A stretch of 64,000 nt of DNA from Owenia fusiformis (Eukaryota; Annelida; Polychaeta; Sabellida; Oweniidae), in the NCBI GenBank assembly GCA_903813345.2, contig CAIIXF020000001.1, forward strand, positions 23,983,915 through 24,047,914, written 5' to 3'. Below are positions 37,067 through 52,000 of this stretch, in pieces. The notes beneath the pieces were generated by a model. The model did no database searches, was not told the DNA's origin, and saw only the letters and a program-made list of their open reading frames with translations. Both the position numbers and the translations under genes were made by a program. Position 1 is the first letter of the stretch; each line of letters begins with the position of its first letter.

Positions 37067-40000
37067 ATGAAAGTTGTTTTGTGTGTGCTGTATGGCCTGA
37101 TCATATGGCATGAGCATGTTTCTGCAGCCCTTCCAAATTGGAAACCTGGACCATTTTGTGAGTATACAATGTTTCATTACTTAATTCATGTTATTATTGG
37201 CTGAGGGTAGAAAGTTAAATGGAAATAATACCTAAAAAAAACTTGCTTATATGTCATGTAGCAATCAAGAATTTCCTAGAACCAGTCAGTAGAGAATAAT
37301 AAGTGGTGTATCAAACCATAATCCATTTAATGAGAGAAGACTTTAAATCACTTGATTGTATGTGAATGTGTCTAAAAATACCTCAGTCCCAAATACGAGT
37401 ATGAAACTTTTATGATCCCAGGGTTGTTTTGAAGCTGTTCATGTAATTTGTATTAAAATGGATAACATATCAATTCCATTTGTAACATTGGTACCCAACA
37501 TCATTATATGCTAACTTCGTACCATTGGTGCTTGCCTCATTAGTAATGTAATACCTGAGTTCAAAGTAATGTATATTACGTTGATCACATGAGTTGATAG
37601 TTACTCTCATGTTTACAAACTGTTTCAGTTCAAGAGATCAAAGTGATGGCAAGGTTCGGTAGGGATGTAACTGAAGATTCTATAAATGATGGACCAGTGA
37701 CATACTCATCTGAAGGAGAAAAGGTTATACAATCTACAAATTCAGGTATATTTATTATTTGGATGACCACTAACAACAATCACTTTTACATGAATGTCAA
37801 TTGATCAATTATTATCCATATAAGGAATCCTTCCATCTGTCCATTCGGGTGATAACTCAAATTCCGTTCCCCGACTTGGTTCATATTTTTGTACACATAT
37901 GCCCTATGGGAGTAGAATGGCTGCCATTTTTACATGTGTTGATTTACCTTTCTAACTATATATGGCAGCCATTTACATGTTTGTGTTTGATTTCTTACGA
38001 CAATTTGGCTTGTGAGCTAAGGCTAAGGCACATGGCTATGTATTATGTATAACCAAACTAGGCAGTATGTTCATTTCATATATTACATTATTGATGTTCC
38101 TGTCAGCAAATGTTTTTTCTTGACTGCATTATTCCAAAAATATACCTCAGGGGGCTTACTTCATGCAGGTACACAACTGTATGTAGAATGAAGTAGAGGC
38201 CCTTTTCCTTGATTCTTTTTCTAATGTTTTATGTGTAAATTAAAAACTTTTGAACTCATGTACTTTTAAATAGTTGAATGATTAATTTAAAATGATTTAT
38301 TCCAAGATTTATTTCTCAAATTCCAGTGAGACATCCCATTTTTTTTGGGGGGGGGACATTGATAACTTAATCTTTTTGTTGAATAATTTGAATGCAGTTT
38401 CATCATATATCTTTCACTTCTGCTTTCATATGTCGTTAATGCATATTAAATATGCCTGTATGGTCATATAACCCCTAATAATTGCTCATACAAAATCAGT
38501 CAAACATGTATAGTTGCAACTGATACAGATTGTTAAATTGGATTGTGAGTTGATCAAATAATTAATGGAACATGCACACAATGCTTGCTTTGGGGCCTAT
38601 AAGCTAAAGTTCCATGTGCATTATGGCAAGTGATTTTAGACAGTCATATCTTTCACCATGAGTTCTTTCTGGGCATAAATACAGTATTTTTTATTAAGAC
38701 AATATGTTTTCTTTCAAGTGATGTCCCCATGGTGATAAAAATATCAATCGAACAATTCGAAAAATTGTAAATAGGGACCCCACATCAACAATTTTTTCAA
38801 AATATAGAACTTATTTGCTCAAAGAGGATCTTCTTTTTCTGATTTTTATTGCATGAAAAGATTATTCAACATGGGGTTTAAAACATCTTCTAAAGTAGAA
38901 TGGTATTGAAAGTCTAGTTTTGAAGATATCAATTTTCGATGACCAAAATCATGCTGAAAACAATGGATAGCATGAGTTTTCCCTATTGTTGGATTGATAT
39001 TTTACTATCACGGGGACTTCACTTTAAAGAAAACATATTGTTTTAATTAAAAACCATTGTATTTATACCCAGAAAGTACTCATGGTGAAAGATATGACTG
39101 TCTTAAATTACTTGCCATAATGCACATGGAACTTTCACTATGATCATTTAAATGAATCATTTTCACTTTTTCAGTATTCATTGATCTTATTTGTTTCTTA
39201 ATTTTAGGTGGTATTGGTTTAGGGCTCCATTTTCTTTCTGACTATCACCCTCCATTTGTCAATTCAACCTCCAAAGAAGAGGCAATTACACTAGATGGTG
39301 ATGCGACAATAACACTAGATTATGAAGTTCCTCAAAACGGATCATGTCTTGGTCATGTAGCAGCATGTGATCACTGGATACTTGGCTTTTGGTTTGCGCA
39401 TAATGTTCCTCGCCAACAAGAAGGACCTAGCAGGTGGGGAATTCTTGCTTTGGGGTCTGAGAGTGCAACCAATGATGGTCTCTATATGTACTTTGAACAG
39501 GATATATCTACCTACGTCGTTGGCATGAAACATGATGATAAAGAGTACCAAGTTATGTTTCAGACAGAGGTATATACACATACAAGTTTTACCCTGAATT
39601 CTTCTTGCAGTCACTTTTTTTAAGTGAGAGTGGAACAAAAGAATATTTTCTAAAAAGGATAGTTATTTTCAAGCTTCCTAAAGATCTTTGTCATTAACAA
39701 GGGTGGGTAGGTTGTTTAGCAGTAAATGAAATAGACTGCATGTGGAAATAGGTGTCACTCTTAGGAGACAATACCTTTAAGCCCATTATCTAATCAAACA
39801 AATGGATTTTGTTTAAATTTTATATGCTGATGCCTAGAGAAACATGTAAAGGAGATCTGCTCAAAAATACATTTTCAAAAAAAACTGGTCGACGGATTTG
39901 GTTCAAATTTTATGTATCGACAAAGGAGCTCTCCCCAAGAAAAAAATTTCTAGATGGCACTTGAATTTCAAAATGACCACTATTTATAGGAAAAAACACA

Positions 40001-43000
40001 ATCTTTGATAACTTTACCAGTTAATGAATTTGGTTTTAATTACCATTTGATGGATTTGGTTCAGATTTTATATGCTTATATATAGGGGCAAAGGAGCTCT
40101 GTTCAAGAAGAAATTTTTAAGATGGCCATTAATTATCAAAATATGTTTTGTTCAATGGAATTTGCTTGGAATTTGCTTGGAGTTGCTGTTTTTCTAACTG
40201 AATGCGTTATAATTGTTGTAGGAGTTAAACCTGGAACTGGATAGTGATACAACAACCACATCAGAAAGTGAGATGACCAAATACCACTACATAGTAATTG
40301 GTTGGAATGTTGAATCTATCGATTCATTACATGAGTTACCTTATACATTTCCTCTTCAAGTCCTTTATGATGATCAATATGTCCGTGGAGATACCCATGT
40401 GAAGAACATTACTTTATCAGCCAGAAGTGAAAGTACCAGTCCTCTGGTTATTCTTGGCGCCATTCCACACTGTGCCCCAGAAACCTCCATGACCTTTCAT
40501 TCGTTCACTTTTGGAACAGGACGCCTTATGCCTGTTGCAATGGGCATTCCCTGGAAACCCTATGCAGGTTTTGAGATACTTTCAATTCCATATGATCCAG
40601 GTAATTAGTACTCAATAAGACATGTTTGTGGTATCATGATCTTTGAAAAATGGATGCATAAACACATGCTGACAGTGCACTCTTACGCTGCCCTCATGAA
40701 ATATTCTAATACCAAATACATAAAGAATGATACAGGATGCTTTCATCCTGAAATCAATCAAATTTTCATAATTCTTCATGAAATATTTGCATGATTTTTT
40801 TAATGTTTTATCTTCAGTTAACTTTGCCCCAAGCCGGTATCTTTTACTTATCTGATCTTGAATCATTACCACCTTCTACAATCTAATGCATCATCGCTGA
40901 TATTATGATGCGTTATTCAGCAGTTTCAAGATATCCATAAAGAAGACCTAGTTCATTTAGTCGTGAATCTGATTCAGAGATTGATCGGAATTGTATCATG
41001 TTCAATCATAACAGCAATCGTGTCAATGTTTCTAGTTGAAATCTTCTCACCTCTGGGTATCTGATCGATGCTCTGACATCCACTAAACCCTGATTGATAT
41101 TTATCTGATAATGTATTTTCATGATAATTTTTGCAAGATATGATTGTGAAAAGTCCCAGTGAAAAATGCATAATAATGAGCTAATGCTGCAGGGCCATCA
41201 TTGATTGGTCAAATTTACTGACATAAACATTGGGTGGGCTAAGCACGTGGCTTTCTTATTTGTACAAGGTGGTCATAATAGAAATCAAGACAAGTAAAAC
41301 CGACAGACTTGGGGCAAGTTTTCAGTGTTAGAAAAATAATAAATAACATAGAAATAAATATAGAAAATAACAAATTATGCATAGCTTTAATATTCAGAAG
41401 TACTCCATTTACTCTGTAGATATTATCTAATTGAAACCTACCTAATGTCCAAAACAAGAAAGGACACAGACTTGGGCAAGGCCACCCCCATGTTGGTTAT
41501 AATTATGTTGTATGTAATTACTGTTGCAGCACTACAATGTGAACCAGGGTGGATTTATTTTGATGGTGCTTGTCATACTCTGCTGAAGAAGTCATCAGAC
41601 TATACAGGGGACTACATATGCAGCAGTATTGGAGCCAGAAAAGGAATCGTAAATTCAATAGAACGATTTAGCTTCGACAACTCTTTGCTTTCCTCAAATG
41701 AGTTTTTTGCAAATGACAAAATTGAGGTTACCGTAGAGGTTAGAACATAATCATACCAGTTTTAAATAACTACGATCCATTATAATCTGAATTAACACCT
41801 GAAATATTCAATCCAGCGCACATATTCAAATCACTTTGGTACTATATAATCCTTGTAATAATGTCTCAGCCTCTATATTGCGATGCAGTTGTCTGAGGTA
41901 GACTTTGAGAATATAAATTCTATCATGTTTAACTGGCATATTTTTTCCAATGTTGAATTTCACTGACATTTTTTAGAATTTCACAACTCCAGAAGGTCAA
42001 GTCAATGGTGGTGCGTGTGGCTATCTTGATCGTGTTACAACATCCTACATCATATTTGACTGTAACAATGATGACGGAAATTCTACATATGTGAGATGTG
42101 AAACAGATCCAAATTGTAACTCTGATTCCTTGTTTTGCAACAATCCAGCAAGTAAGTATTACACATATTACACATGTTAAAGTCACTTTGCCAGACTTTA
42201 GAGGGTGGAATTAGGGATTTCAAGAACTTCTCAAAAATAGTCTTACTTTTCTATTAGCATGGGCTCAGGTGCCAAAAACAGCCGATCCATGGACATATAT
42301 CATTTCGAAAATTAGGTGCAAAAAATTTCTTTTGAGTATTTTCAGACCATGGATTCTCATAATGAAAACTGGATTAAACATTAATTCTGAATATGGCTTA
42401 GAATACTGTAATATTAGCATGATTATTTACTTTTTTTAATAATTATGTTGCAGTGCTACAACTTTTATCTAAAATTAATAAAATATGTATCAAAAATTAC
42501 CCATAGAAGACAAGCTGAACACACTGAGCTAAATGGTAAAAGTATCAGTCTTTCAAGGGTTCAAATCCTGGCCGTGGTGAAATATTATCCCATCCAATGA
42601 AGTTTGATGGGATAAAGGGACCCCTCTGTCCATGGCTAAGAATGAAATAAATACTCTAAGAAGAACATCATGGAATACCATGGCCCTCTCTTCTTGCATC
42701 ATAGATTGCCATGGTATTTGGTATAGGGTACTTTCCATTTAGAATTGGTGGAATCGACAGACAAATCAAATTCGTAATAACAAACACGTGATTAAGCGTC
42801 ACTTCTCAAAATAGATTTCTCAATGAACTGCATAGCAATGGTGTAATTAACAATTTCTGATTGAAAACGGTCAATTCCTTGCAAACTTGCAAAGTTTTCA
42901 CTTATTTTTAACAGTTCCTTTGAATAATTATATATTTTTCGTACAAATGAATTTTTATAACATGAGAAATAAACATCTTTTAAGATATGGTATTTAATTG

Positions 43001-46000
43001 GAAGGAAACATGTGGCCTTTACACACTATGTGTTTACGATTTTTGCTGTAACTTGAAAAGGAGTGGGGTTATTTTTTCATTTTTGATATAGGAATACTAT
43101 ATAATGGCACAATGTCTAATGACACACTTTATTTTTTGATTTGATTTGATTTGAAAACTATATTTATTCTGGGTAGCCCTATCAACACAAAACTGGTCTT
43201 CCTAGAGGCCCAGTTATAATTTACAATTATTTACAATATGTACAATAAATGTAGAAACATACAAATAGATACATAGGACATATAGAACAATTTGATATAT
43301 ATGCATCTTCAAAGTATGCATTAACATATATGTTTCATTATACCAAAGAAAATTACTCACTCCATGCAATAGATACATCATTTGTGGGTTACTCCCACTT
43401 CTGTTTGAAGTTCAATAACGCTGGGAGCAAAAGCAATTGAAAATGGTGCAGGAGTATCATCTTTCAAAATGTACCATTTCTTGTTTAATTTTCTTATGGC
43501 ACGATATTGTGACACAATAATATTTTCACATGGTTTAAGCATAATTATGAAGGTATAAATTAGATGTTGATGTATTTGGTCTTCTTAATTCTTTTATAAA
43601 GAATAATATGTTTTTTTGTTCCCTGTGACGGAGCAGTTGCAGATGTGAACTGTGAAAATGCTCTGCCACAGTGGACAAAAAATGTTTATATTATTTTTTA
43701 TAAAAAAATTAAAAAGACCCAATGCATTAATGTCTCATTACTACATTCAGAGTTATGCTGAAAATGTATGTTAATATTATCATGTCACTATATCATACAC
43801 TTAAAAAGTAATAAAAGAAATGGTAGATTTTAAAGTTTGATACTCTGGTGCTGTTTTCAATAACTTTTACTCCTAGCATTATTGGACTTCAAACAGAAGT
43901 AATGGTTACTCGCAAATGATATATCCATTGCATGGAGTAAGTAAACTTCTTTGATAAACAGAAACATATGAGTTAAGAAAAATAGCATGCTCCGTCACAG
44001 CGGACAAATCTTTCGATACCAGCCTGTGATAATACTTAAGGAAAATATTTGTATTGCCTTGACATGGGGATGTGCTTCATTGACTTCAAGTGGTACTCAA
44101 ACCATTTAAACAGGCAATGCGCCTATTTTTGAAGGAAAAAGGACAAAATATGAGTGTCACTCACACAGTCAATCAAATATGATAAAAACTTTAATTTGGG
44201 TCAATACTGAAGTGAAAAAAATTACTCGTATAGAAAACAGGATTTGAAGTTCAGAGATCAAAAGAAGTGAATTACCACTTTTCACAAAGTGTATGTGTTT
44301 AAATAACTCCTGGATTAAAAGATGGCACATGGTTAAAAATCCTATCAAAAATGAATGGATAATTAATGCAAACAACAATGTCATCTTTCTATGGCATTGC
44401 TAAAACTTGACATATATAAATTGATAGATCAAAAATATTTTTTCATGATCTAGTGTCAACTCTGATGTGGTCTGTTTGAGCTGTTTTTGGTGTCAAATGA
44501 AAGATCAGGTACTTATTAATCTATTGGAAATACTATGAAGATCAAAAGTGAGACTTCGTTTACGCACTTTGTCCCTTTAACTAGATTTAGATATATTCAT
44601 GCTATCTTACCATATGAAGGCAACACTTTACGATGGTGAACCATCAACAATTCTAGAAGTTCATTTAATCATGATATCCGGGATATAAAGTCAGCACGTG
44701 GCTATTTTCACAGCAAAACTGATTTCATTTTCAGAGCAAAGATTTTACGTCATGTGACATGACGTGTGTGGTTGAAACAATTTGCCGCGTAATACAATTC
44801 TGTAGATAAAAATGAAACCCTGGCTCACAAAACCTGTTTATCACTCTTATGTTGAGCCAATTATTGCATAATTGAGGCTATTTTCATAAATTTTTCAAAG
44901 GGTATCATATCACTTGCAATTGAGTGCAGAATAAATTGAGCTGAGACGCTATTGAAAACATGTAAGTTATATAACAGCAAATATCCACAGTGACATCTAT
45001 ATGAAAACCTAGTGTAATCAGTATTTAGTAATTTTTGAACACGGGGGACATACTCCAGGCAGCATGATGAGATATTTTTATTTGAGGGCAAGACTGTCCT
45101 CCATGCTTTTGGGAATGGCTTTTGGGGAGCCATAGCTTTAGGTGCACCACCTACACTTAAGGTGTGTGGAGAGAGATACGCCTTGGGGGCGATTTGGCTT
45201 TTGGGAAGCCATAATAGGTGCATAAGGGCACCACCCACACTTTGGGAGTGTAGAGAGAGATACGCCTTGGGGGCGATTTTGCTTTTGGGAAGCCATAATA
45301 GGTGCATAAGGGCACCACCCACACTTAAGGTGTGTGGAGAGAGATACGCCTTGGGGGCGATTTGGCTTTTGGGAAGTCATAATAGGTGCATAAGGGCACC
45401 ACCCACACTTTGGGAGTGTGGAGAGAGATACGCCTTGGGGGCGATTTGGCTTTTGGGAAGCCATGAAAGGTGCATACTGTAAGGGCACCATCTACACTTA
45501 GGGAGTGTGAAGATACACCTTGGATATGTGTGAAGAAATTTCAATGTCATTCGAGGGTGGGTGATCATTCCTTGTGATTCAGGTTCGTTTAGAAGAGGAT
45601 GTATACCTCAGCGGTACTAAATTCCCTCTTGATTTAGTTGATGAAGAAATACATTCGAATATACTCATCTTTCGAGTGATGATGATGTTTCTGCATGCAT
45701 TGTTCGCGGGCAATTTACTGTACCTTCAGCAGAATATGTAATAAATGGAAATAGTAAGTTGCCTATTTGGGATAGTGCATATTCTGTGGCATGGTTTATT
45801 GGATTGGACTAGTTTGTATCTTAAAACAAGTGTATTTACCACTGTGTTCAATTTTGATTTCGCATTGGATAGGTTATATAAATGTGAGCAAGTAGGTTTA
45901 TTTTTATCTAAGGATTAGGAGGAGAGTTTTTTTTTGTTTTTTTTTCATATATTTCAAATTCTTTTTTACAATGAATGTTCAAAGAATTAACAATTAATAA

Positions 46001-49000
46001 AATAAGACCCCAGAGGATTGAAATTAGCTACACATGTCTTCTCCCATAAACACAGTAAATCTCACTCCAGGAATTCCTGAAAAGTGCTTATTAAGTGTTT
46101 ATACACAGAAGAAATATGTCAATCATATTTCACCCAGTAAAGATCCTATTTTGAAAGAGATGGAGTATACACAATAAGTCCAAATTTAGTCTGTTCCAAA
46201 GTTAGATAATCTTATTTATGTGTCTTGTGGATTCTGGTCAACAGCCTGGGGTAGGGAAAGAACTTTGTCTGGGCCATCTTTAATGAACTCAAAGATATGA
46301 TCATGTATCCATTTAAGTCCTTTCTGTTCACTGACACAGATGCTGTTAAGAAGTATTTCATGGGCAATGTCAATCCATTTTGCCTCAGGGTCTTTAAGTA
46401 ATGTCCCTTGTATCTCAGATTCTTTCATGTCATGGGATATAATCACAAAAAATCATCAAGATTAGCAATATATACATCTATGTTCTCATCTCCACGTTGT
46501 TGATGAGCTAGAAAGGTATCATGTATGACAGTGTTACGCTTATTGTCTTCTAAACGTGACTTTAGATCATCGCTGTTAAACTGTTCCTTACTAAGCTTGC
46601 TCTCAACAACTGTTGCTTTTATTAAGGTTCCATCTGTGTTTGTAGCAATATTCTGTGTGTGTATCCTTGCACTTACTGCTTTACTTTCAGTTTGAGTAAT
46701 ATCAGTATGTTTATCTGTATTCGTAGAAATATTCCGTTTTCGTATCCTAGGGCTTACTGCTTTACTTTCAGTTTGAGTAATGTTTGTTTGACTACAGGAA
46801 TCATTTGACAAAATACTGTCTGTGTTGCTTGATCTATTCACTGTCTGACTTTTGTATCGAGAATTATTCCTTTTGGTTGATGGACACTGTAGTTTAAGTT
46901 TTGGTTCAGTTTGTTTTTCGTCCAAACATTTCATTACATTATTGGTGGTCTGTGTGTTTAAATCCTCTCCAGATGTCTGTTTATCATTTTGAATTGATGC
47001 AGGTTCCATACATATTATGTGTACTCCAACATTTTCATGTGTGTTTTGATATGGTCCCTCACTGGTTACACTAACTTGTTTTGGTATGAATGGCTTTGCT
47101 TCAGACCAGTCAGCTTCACTCAGAGGTGTTGAGGTATGAGTGCCTGCTAATTTCCTATTGTTCTCCGTTTCATTATAAAACATGGTATTGTATTGCGAAT
47201 CATTATCACAGCTGGATTGTTTTAAGTGAGAGTTGTTGAACTGGGTCATTCTAACTTGGTCTCTGTGTACTTGTTTTGTATTTTGCCTGACCTCTTGTCC
47301 AGTATATTCACCTGTTGTAAATCTCAAACTTATACAGGGTGGGCCAAAAAAACGCCACTTTTTTTTCAAAATGCTATAACTTTTTTAATTTTTGATACAA
47401 AATCATAATTCACATACCAAATGAAACTTGAGGTTGTTATCTAGCCATTGATCATGAATTATACACTTTTACTTAAATAAAATATGTCACCAGCGTCTCA
47501 CTTAAACATGTGGTGTGCCATGAGAAATAAGCATAATTTGGATAATGTTCCTAAACTGATACGCCCTGATGACCGCCAGCTAATAGCCTTTATTCAAACC
47601 CAAGTGAGTATAGGGCATGGGGAGGTCTCCAGGAGATGGTACGAAGGCACCAGATCTAAAAAATTGCTTAACTAAAGCTGGCAATTAAGACACATTGAAA
47701 AAATATAGCTAACATTTCATTGATACTGCTATATCAGCAAGGTGACTAAAACTAAAATCTATCATCAAATGGGGTGGCGGACCAATTGAACTCCTCTTTT
47801 TAGATCAAATAAAATCCCAGTTGAAGGACTCGTTACATTATATTATTACTAAGAACCCTTGGCACTATATAACTGCAAAATTTGGGGTATTTAGGTTGGA
47901 AAATAAAAAAGTTATAGTGTCTTGAAAAAAAAGTGGCGTTTTTTTTGGCCCACCCTGTAGTTGTATACAATCCATTGCCTTGCATTTTATAGTTGTAAAA
48001 CATCTGTCCTTGCAATTTTAGTAATTCCAATAAGTTCTCCACCACTTTAGGTAACATATCCATTATATTTTGAGAAATTATATCGTAGAATAAGTCACTT
48101 TTATGCTAAAAACTGACCAAATTTAGGAGCTCTAAAAATTGCCAACCTGTCCAGTAAGGGACCAACTCAACTCAATTAGGAGGAGAGTGGTCAGGCTGTT
48201 TTAGTAGGGTGCAGGGGATATGGAATGTATACAGATATGTAACTGACATTTTGCCCCAAACCTTAACGTGAAGTACTGGTTGAAGTATATATGTCACTGT
48301 GCGTAGGGTACTATCAACAGTTACATCTATATGAAAACCGAGAGCAATCAGTATTTAGTAACTTTTGAAATCGTGGAAGTGGCTTTATACTTCTTGGTGT
48401 TGGGAGAGTTTCTATAGCCTATGGTAATTAACTTAATAGTTATTGAAAAAACTTCCCACCACTCCCGCCCATGTTTCGGTATATATTAGAATTTTAACGG
48501 ATAACCATGCAAGTTGGATTAACCTCCTGTAGAGATCAACATGTGATGCTGCCACTAATTAATTTGATAATTAGCAAATAAGGATTTCATAAGATTATCA
48601 TTCATCAAATTGGATTAACCTCCTGTAGATATAGACATGTGATGCTACCACTAATTAATACCCCTTGCTGTTTGTTTCAAACTTGATAAGTAAGATTAAG
48701 AATGTCAGTTAAAAAACAAATGAATTATTAGCAGTAGGAAACGAGTCTTCAAACATTTGTCAAATCTACGTGCCTGAGACTGGCAAAATGAGGAGGATTA
48801 AGAATGTCAGAAAACATTTCTGGCAGAATGAGGAGGATTAAGAATGTCAGAAAACATTTTTGGCAGAATGTCAGACACCTTTTTGAGTAAAACAAATGGA
48901 CAATTTCAGATGACTTATTCATATGAATTAATTTTTTTCTCATAGGGAGGCATTTAATTGAATATGTTTTGTTATCATTGTTGGGTCTATCAAGAGGCAT

Positions 49001-52000
49001 AAAGGCTTTCAAAATAATGAGAAAAAATAGAGATTATCTTATATGAGGTTCATGATATTGGGATTATCCCGAGGCCAATATAATATATCTGCCTGAGGGC
49101 CGTAGGTCCTGAGGGAAGACATCTTATATTGGCCAAGGGAGTAATTAAAGTGATTATGCGAACATTACAAAAATGAATCAATATGCTCTATTGACTTCTT
49201 TTTCCTTATTGACAAATTCCTGTGGTTCGGAGAGGGACGTAAAGCTATATCTGCCAGCTGATGAAAATATAAGTTTTTACAAGCCTGCTTTATGTACCTG
49301 TAACACATCCAAGTATGGGATAAAGAACATGTATGAACAATTTGTGACTTAATATTCACAATTTCAATTGTAGATGCCTACTACATTGGTTGTGTTGAAG
49401 GAATGCTGTCAAGTGGGTTTGGTCTTCCAATAGATGGTGCTTCTGAATGTCGTTCTGAATGTCCCTTTATTGGTCAAATAGCTTCAATTTATTCAACATC
49501 GTAAGTATTGTAAATTTTGTATCTTGCGCAAACAATGATATGTTAACTTTAAGCTCAGCTTGTTTGATAATATGAGCACTCCATTTATCCATTATAGTCT
49601 GCCAAAATGGCAGGCTAAATTAACCTGTTTCAAAACCATACTTTACCCTGGGATTGGAATGTCTCATACCACCACAAGTGGTGACATATTGTTATAGTTT
49701 CATACTTTTTTGTGGACAGTGGTCAGTTGTTGGTGTTTAGTGGTTACCAGTATCTGTAACAAATAGCAAGTGGTGACATTTTGCATGTTGCAATTTACCA
49801 CAAATTGAAAGCTCCTTAATCTCAGACAAAATTAACCACCCCTATAAAATCATTCTTCTGCAGGATTTTTGTTGGGAGCCACTCTGAAACATTGTTTTCT
49901 ATTATAATAACCTATTATTGAACACATTTACGCAAACACTTTTGTTTTAAATAAAATGTACAGTCTGTCCATGTTTTGATTAGGTCCTCGTCACATCTTA
50001 GAATTCACAATGATTTCCAATTTATCTATTGTTGCATGCATATTGAGCTTCCAAATTGTCATTGTTACTTTATAGAACCCCTACGATGACTTGTAGTTGT
50101 ATATCTACAGACACAATTTTGGAGACTGATTCGATGAATTTACTGCAACCCATTGAGACATGTTATAATCAATGCAGTGTAAACGGAACAATTGCTTCAA
50201 TGACCTGTGGAAATGTCAATGCCACACCAGTAGCAAGTAGCATTTATTCATCAGGTTTCACTAGGTATAATGGGGTTTTCCTTGAGCTAAATGGTGACAT
50301 GGGTACCTCATTTGTCTTGATGAGTCCAACAGTAGAGTCTCCACATATAGCTATAATCGGAGATCAGTGGTCTATTAAAGATGATTCACATTCTGGTTTG
50401 ATGTATGGCATGTATAGTCTCATTAAATGGGGTCCATCTTTTGAGTTCAGAGCAGATCAGATTTCTAAGTATGAACCATGGAACTATAACTATAGCTTGA
50501 GTGATATTGGTGATCTTGAAATAATGATAAGCATCAGAAATATGCTGTTTGAATTTGTTGATGTCATACCCATCTCAGTGGTGATTGGTGCAGCTGATGT
50601 ACAGATAACTCCACCTGGAGAATTGATAACTCCTGGAGAACAGATTTACAAATTGTCAATGTCTCGTGGTCTAAATCTGACATGTAGCATAGCATGGGAT
50701 GATAACGTCGAGACATTTACAAATATGAATAGTGATTCTTCAAGTGACATGAGTATTACCATCAGTTCAGATGAGACTAAGTGGATTGAAGTGATCATAG
50801 ACTGTTATGATCCATATCAGCCCAGACTGATAGAAGGGAAAATATTTGATCATTTTATTGTTGCTGAGGCCTCTCTTGAAATTAGTTCAAGTTCTATCAT
50901 GGTTCACTCTTTTCATAAGTATTTTACCATTCCAACATATTTTGTGATAGATACTCCCATCGTATACATAGATGGCATTCTTTTACCCAACGTGACACTT
51001 GACAGCAACAACATGCTCCTATCACCAGATATGAGTGAATATGCTGTTGGTCTACACATTCTACATATTATTGTATTCAATCCTCTTGGCGTCCAAATAA
51101 AATCTGCCAATCTGATTATTATGCCTGCTCCCACATATGGAATGGAATCATTGTCACTGCCAACCATTACTGGCACTACAGCTGGAACAGGATCATTTTC
51201 AGTGATGTATAATACTAGTGAAACAATAATCATGCTAGCTCTAGTTGATGGTTATGCTGATTTTGTAGCTGCATTTAATCCAGACCCAAGTGATAAAACT
51301 GAAATTGGCATGGCCATAGACACACCTGGTATATATTCTGCTCATATTGTAGATGGAGTACATTATTATCAACCAACGCAAGTGTACATTGTTCTTCCAA
51401 TTGGAAGTGTTAACCTGAATGCAACTGACGCATATTACATTGAGGAGCCAACGACGCAATTCTTTGTCTCAGTGGAAAGTGAAACACCAAATATGACAAT
51501 CACTATTGACCTACAGGATGGCATTTTTATTGAGGACCATGTCACACTTGCTGCAGGGGCTCCAATGGAATTTGAACATGAATTTCAAACAGATATAGCT
51601 CCAATATCTATTCCCATTGTTGGATTAGCAGTATCTTTGGCAGAGGAATTGGTCTTCAAAACCGTAGCCAACATCTTATTATACAATGAACTGGACTTGA
51701 ATGTAGACAAATTGATTGTCAACACTTCAGAAAGTTTTACAATAATGTACACCAATGTAACTGGGTTTAACATTTTGTTTACAACCCCAGAAGCAGATAT
51801 TGAATTCCCAGCAGTGAATGTGTTCAACAGATCTACTCAATCATCAGTTTCCACTTTCTTACCAAATGAGGGAATATATTTCTTGCCTTCTTTTGTGGAC
51901 AACAATGACACAAGAAGCTCTGCCTCTTTAATCAAACCAATTGTTGTCCAGAATCCACTGATTGATATATCTATAAATGAAAGCATTGATGGAGTCTTGA

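Larger units (their letters stand above)
42152..49373 (+). other. Intron 6 of the PKD1-like gene (7.2 kb)
   Basis: This is the largest intron of the gene. In order it holds: a retroelement tail near 43.1-43.25 kb, a foldback at 43.3-44.0 kb, the 84-bp minisatellite, an exon-like frameshifted segment, the antisense retrocopy and short tandem duplications near 48.5 and 48.8 kb. A segment at 44990-45045 (acatctatatgaaaacc...) recurs at 48323-48380. Confidence 0.6.

Noticed and set aside
45138-45491. Long open frames on both strands (117-153 codons)
   Set aside because: They are only the 84-bp repeat read through; no similarity, no splice context.
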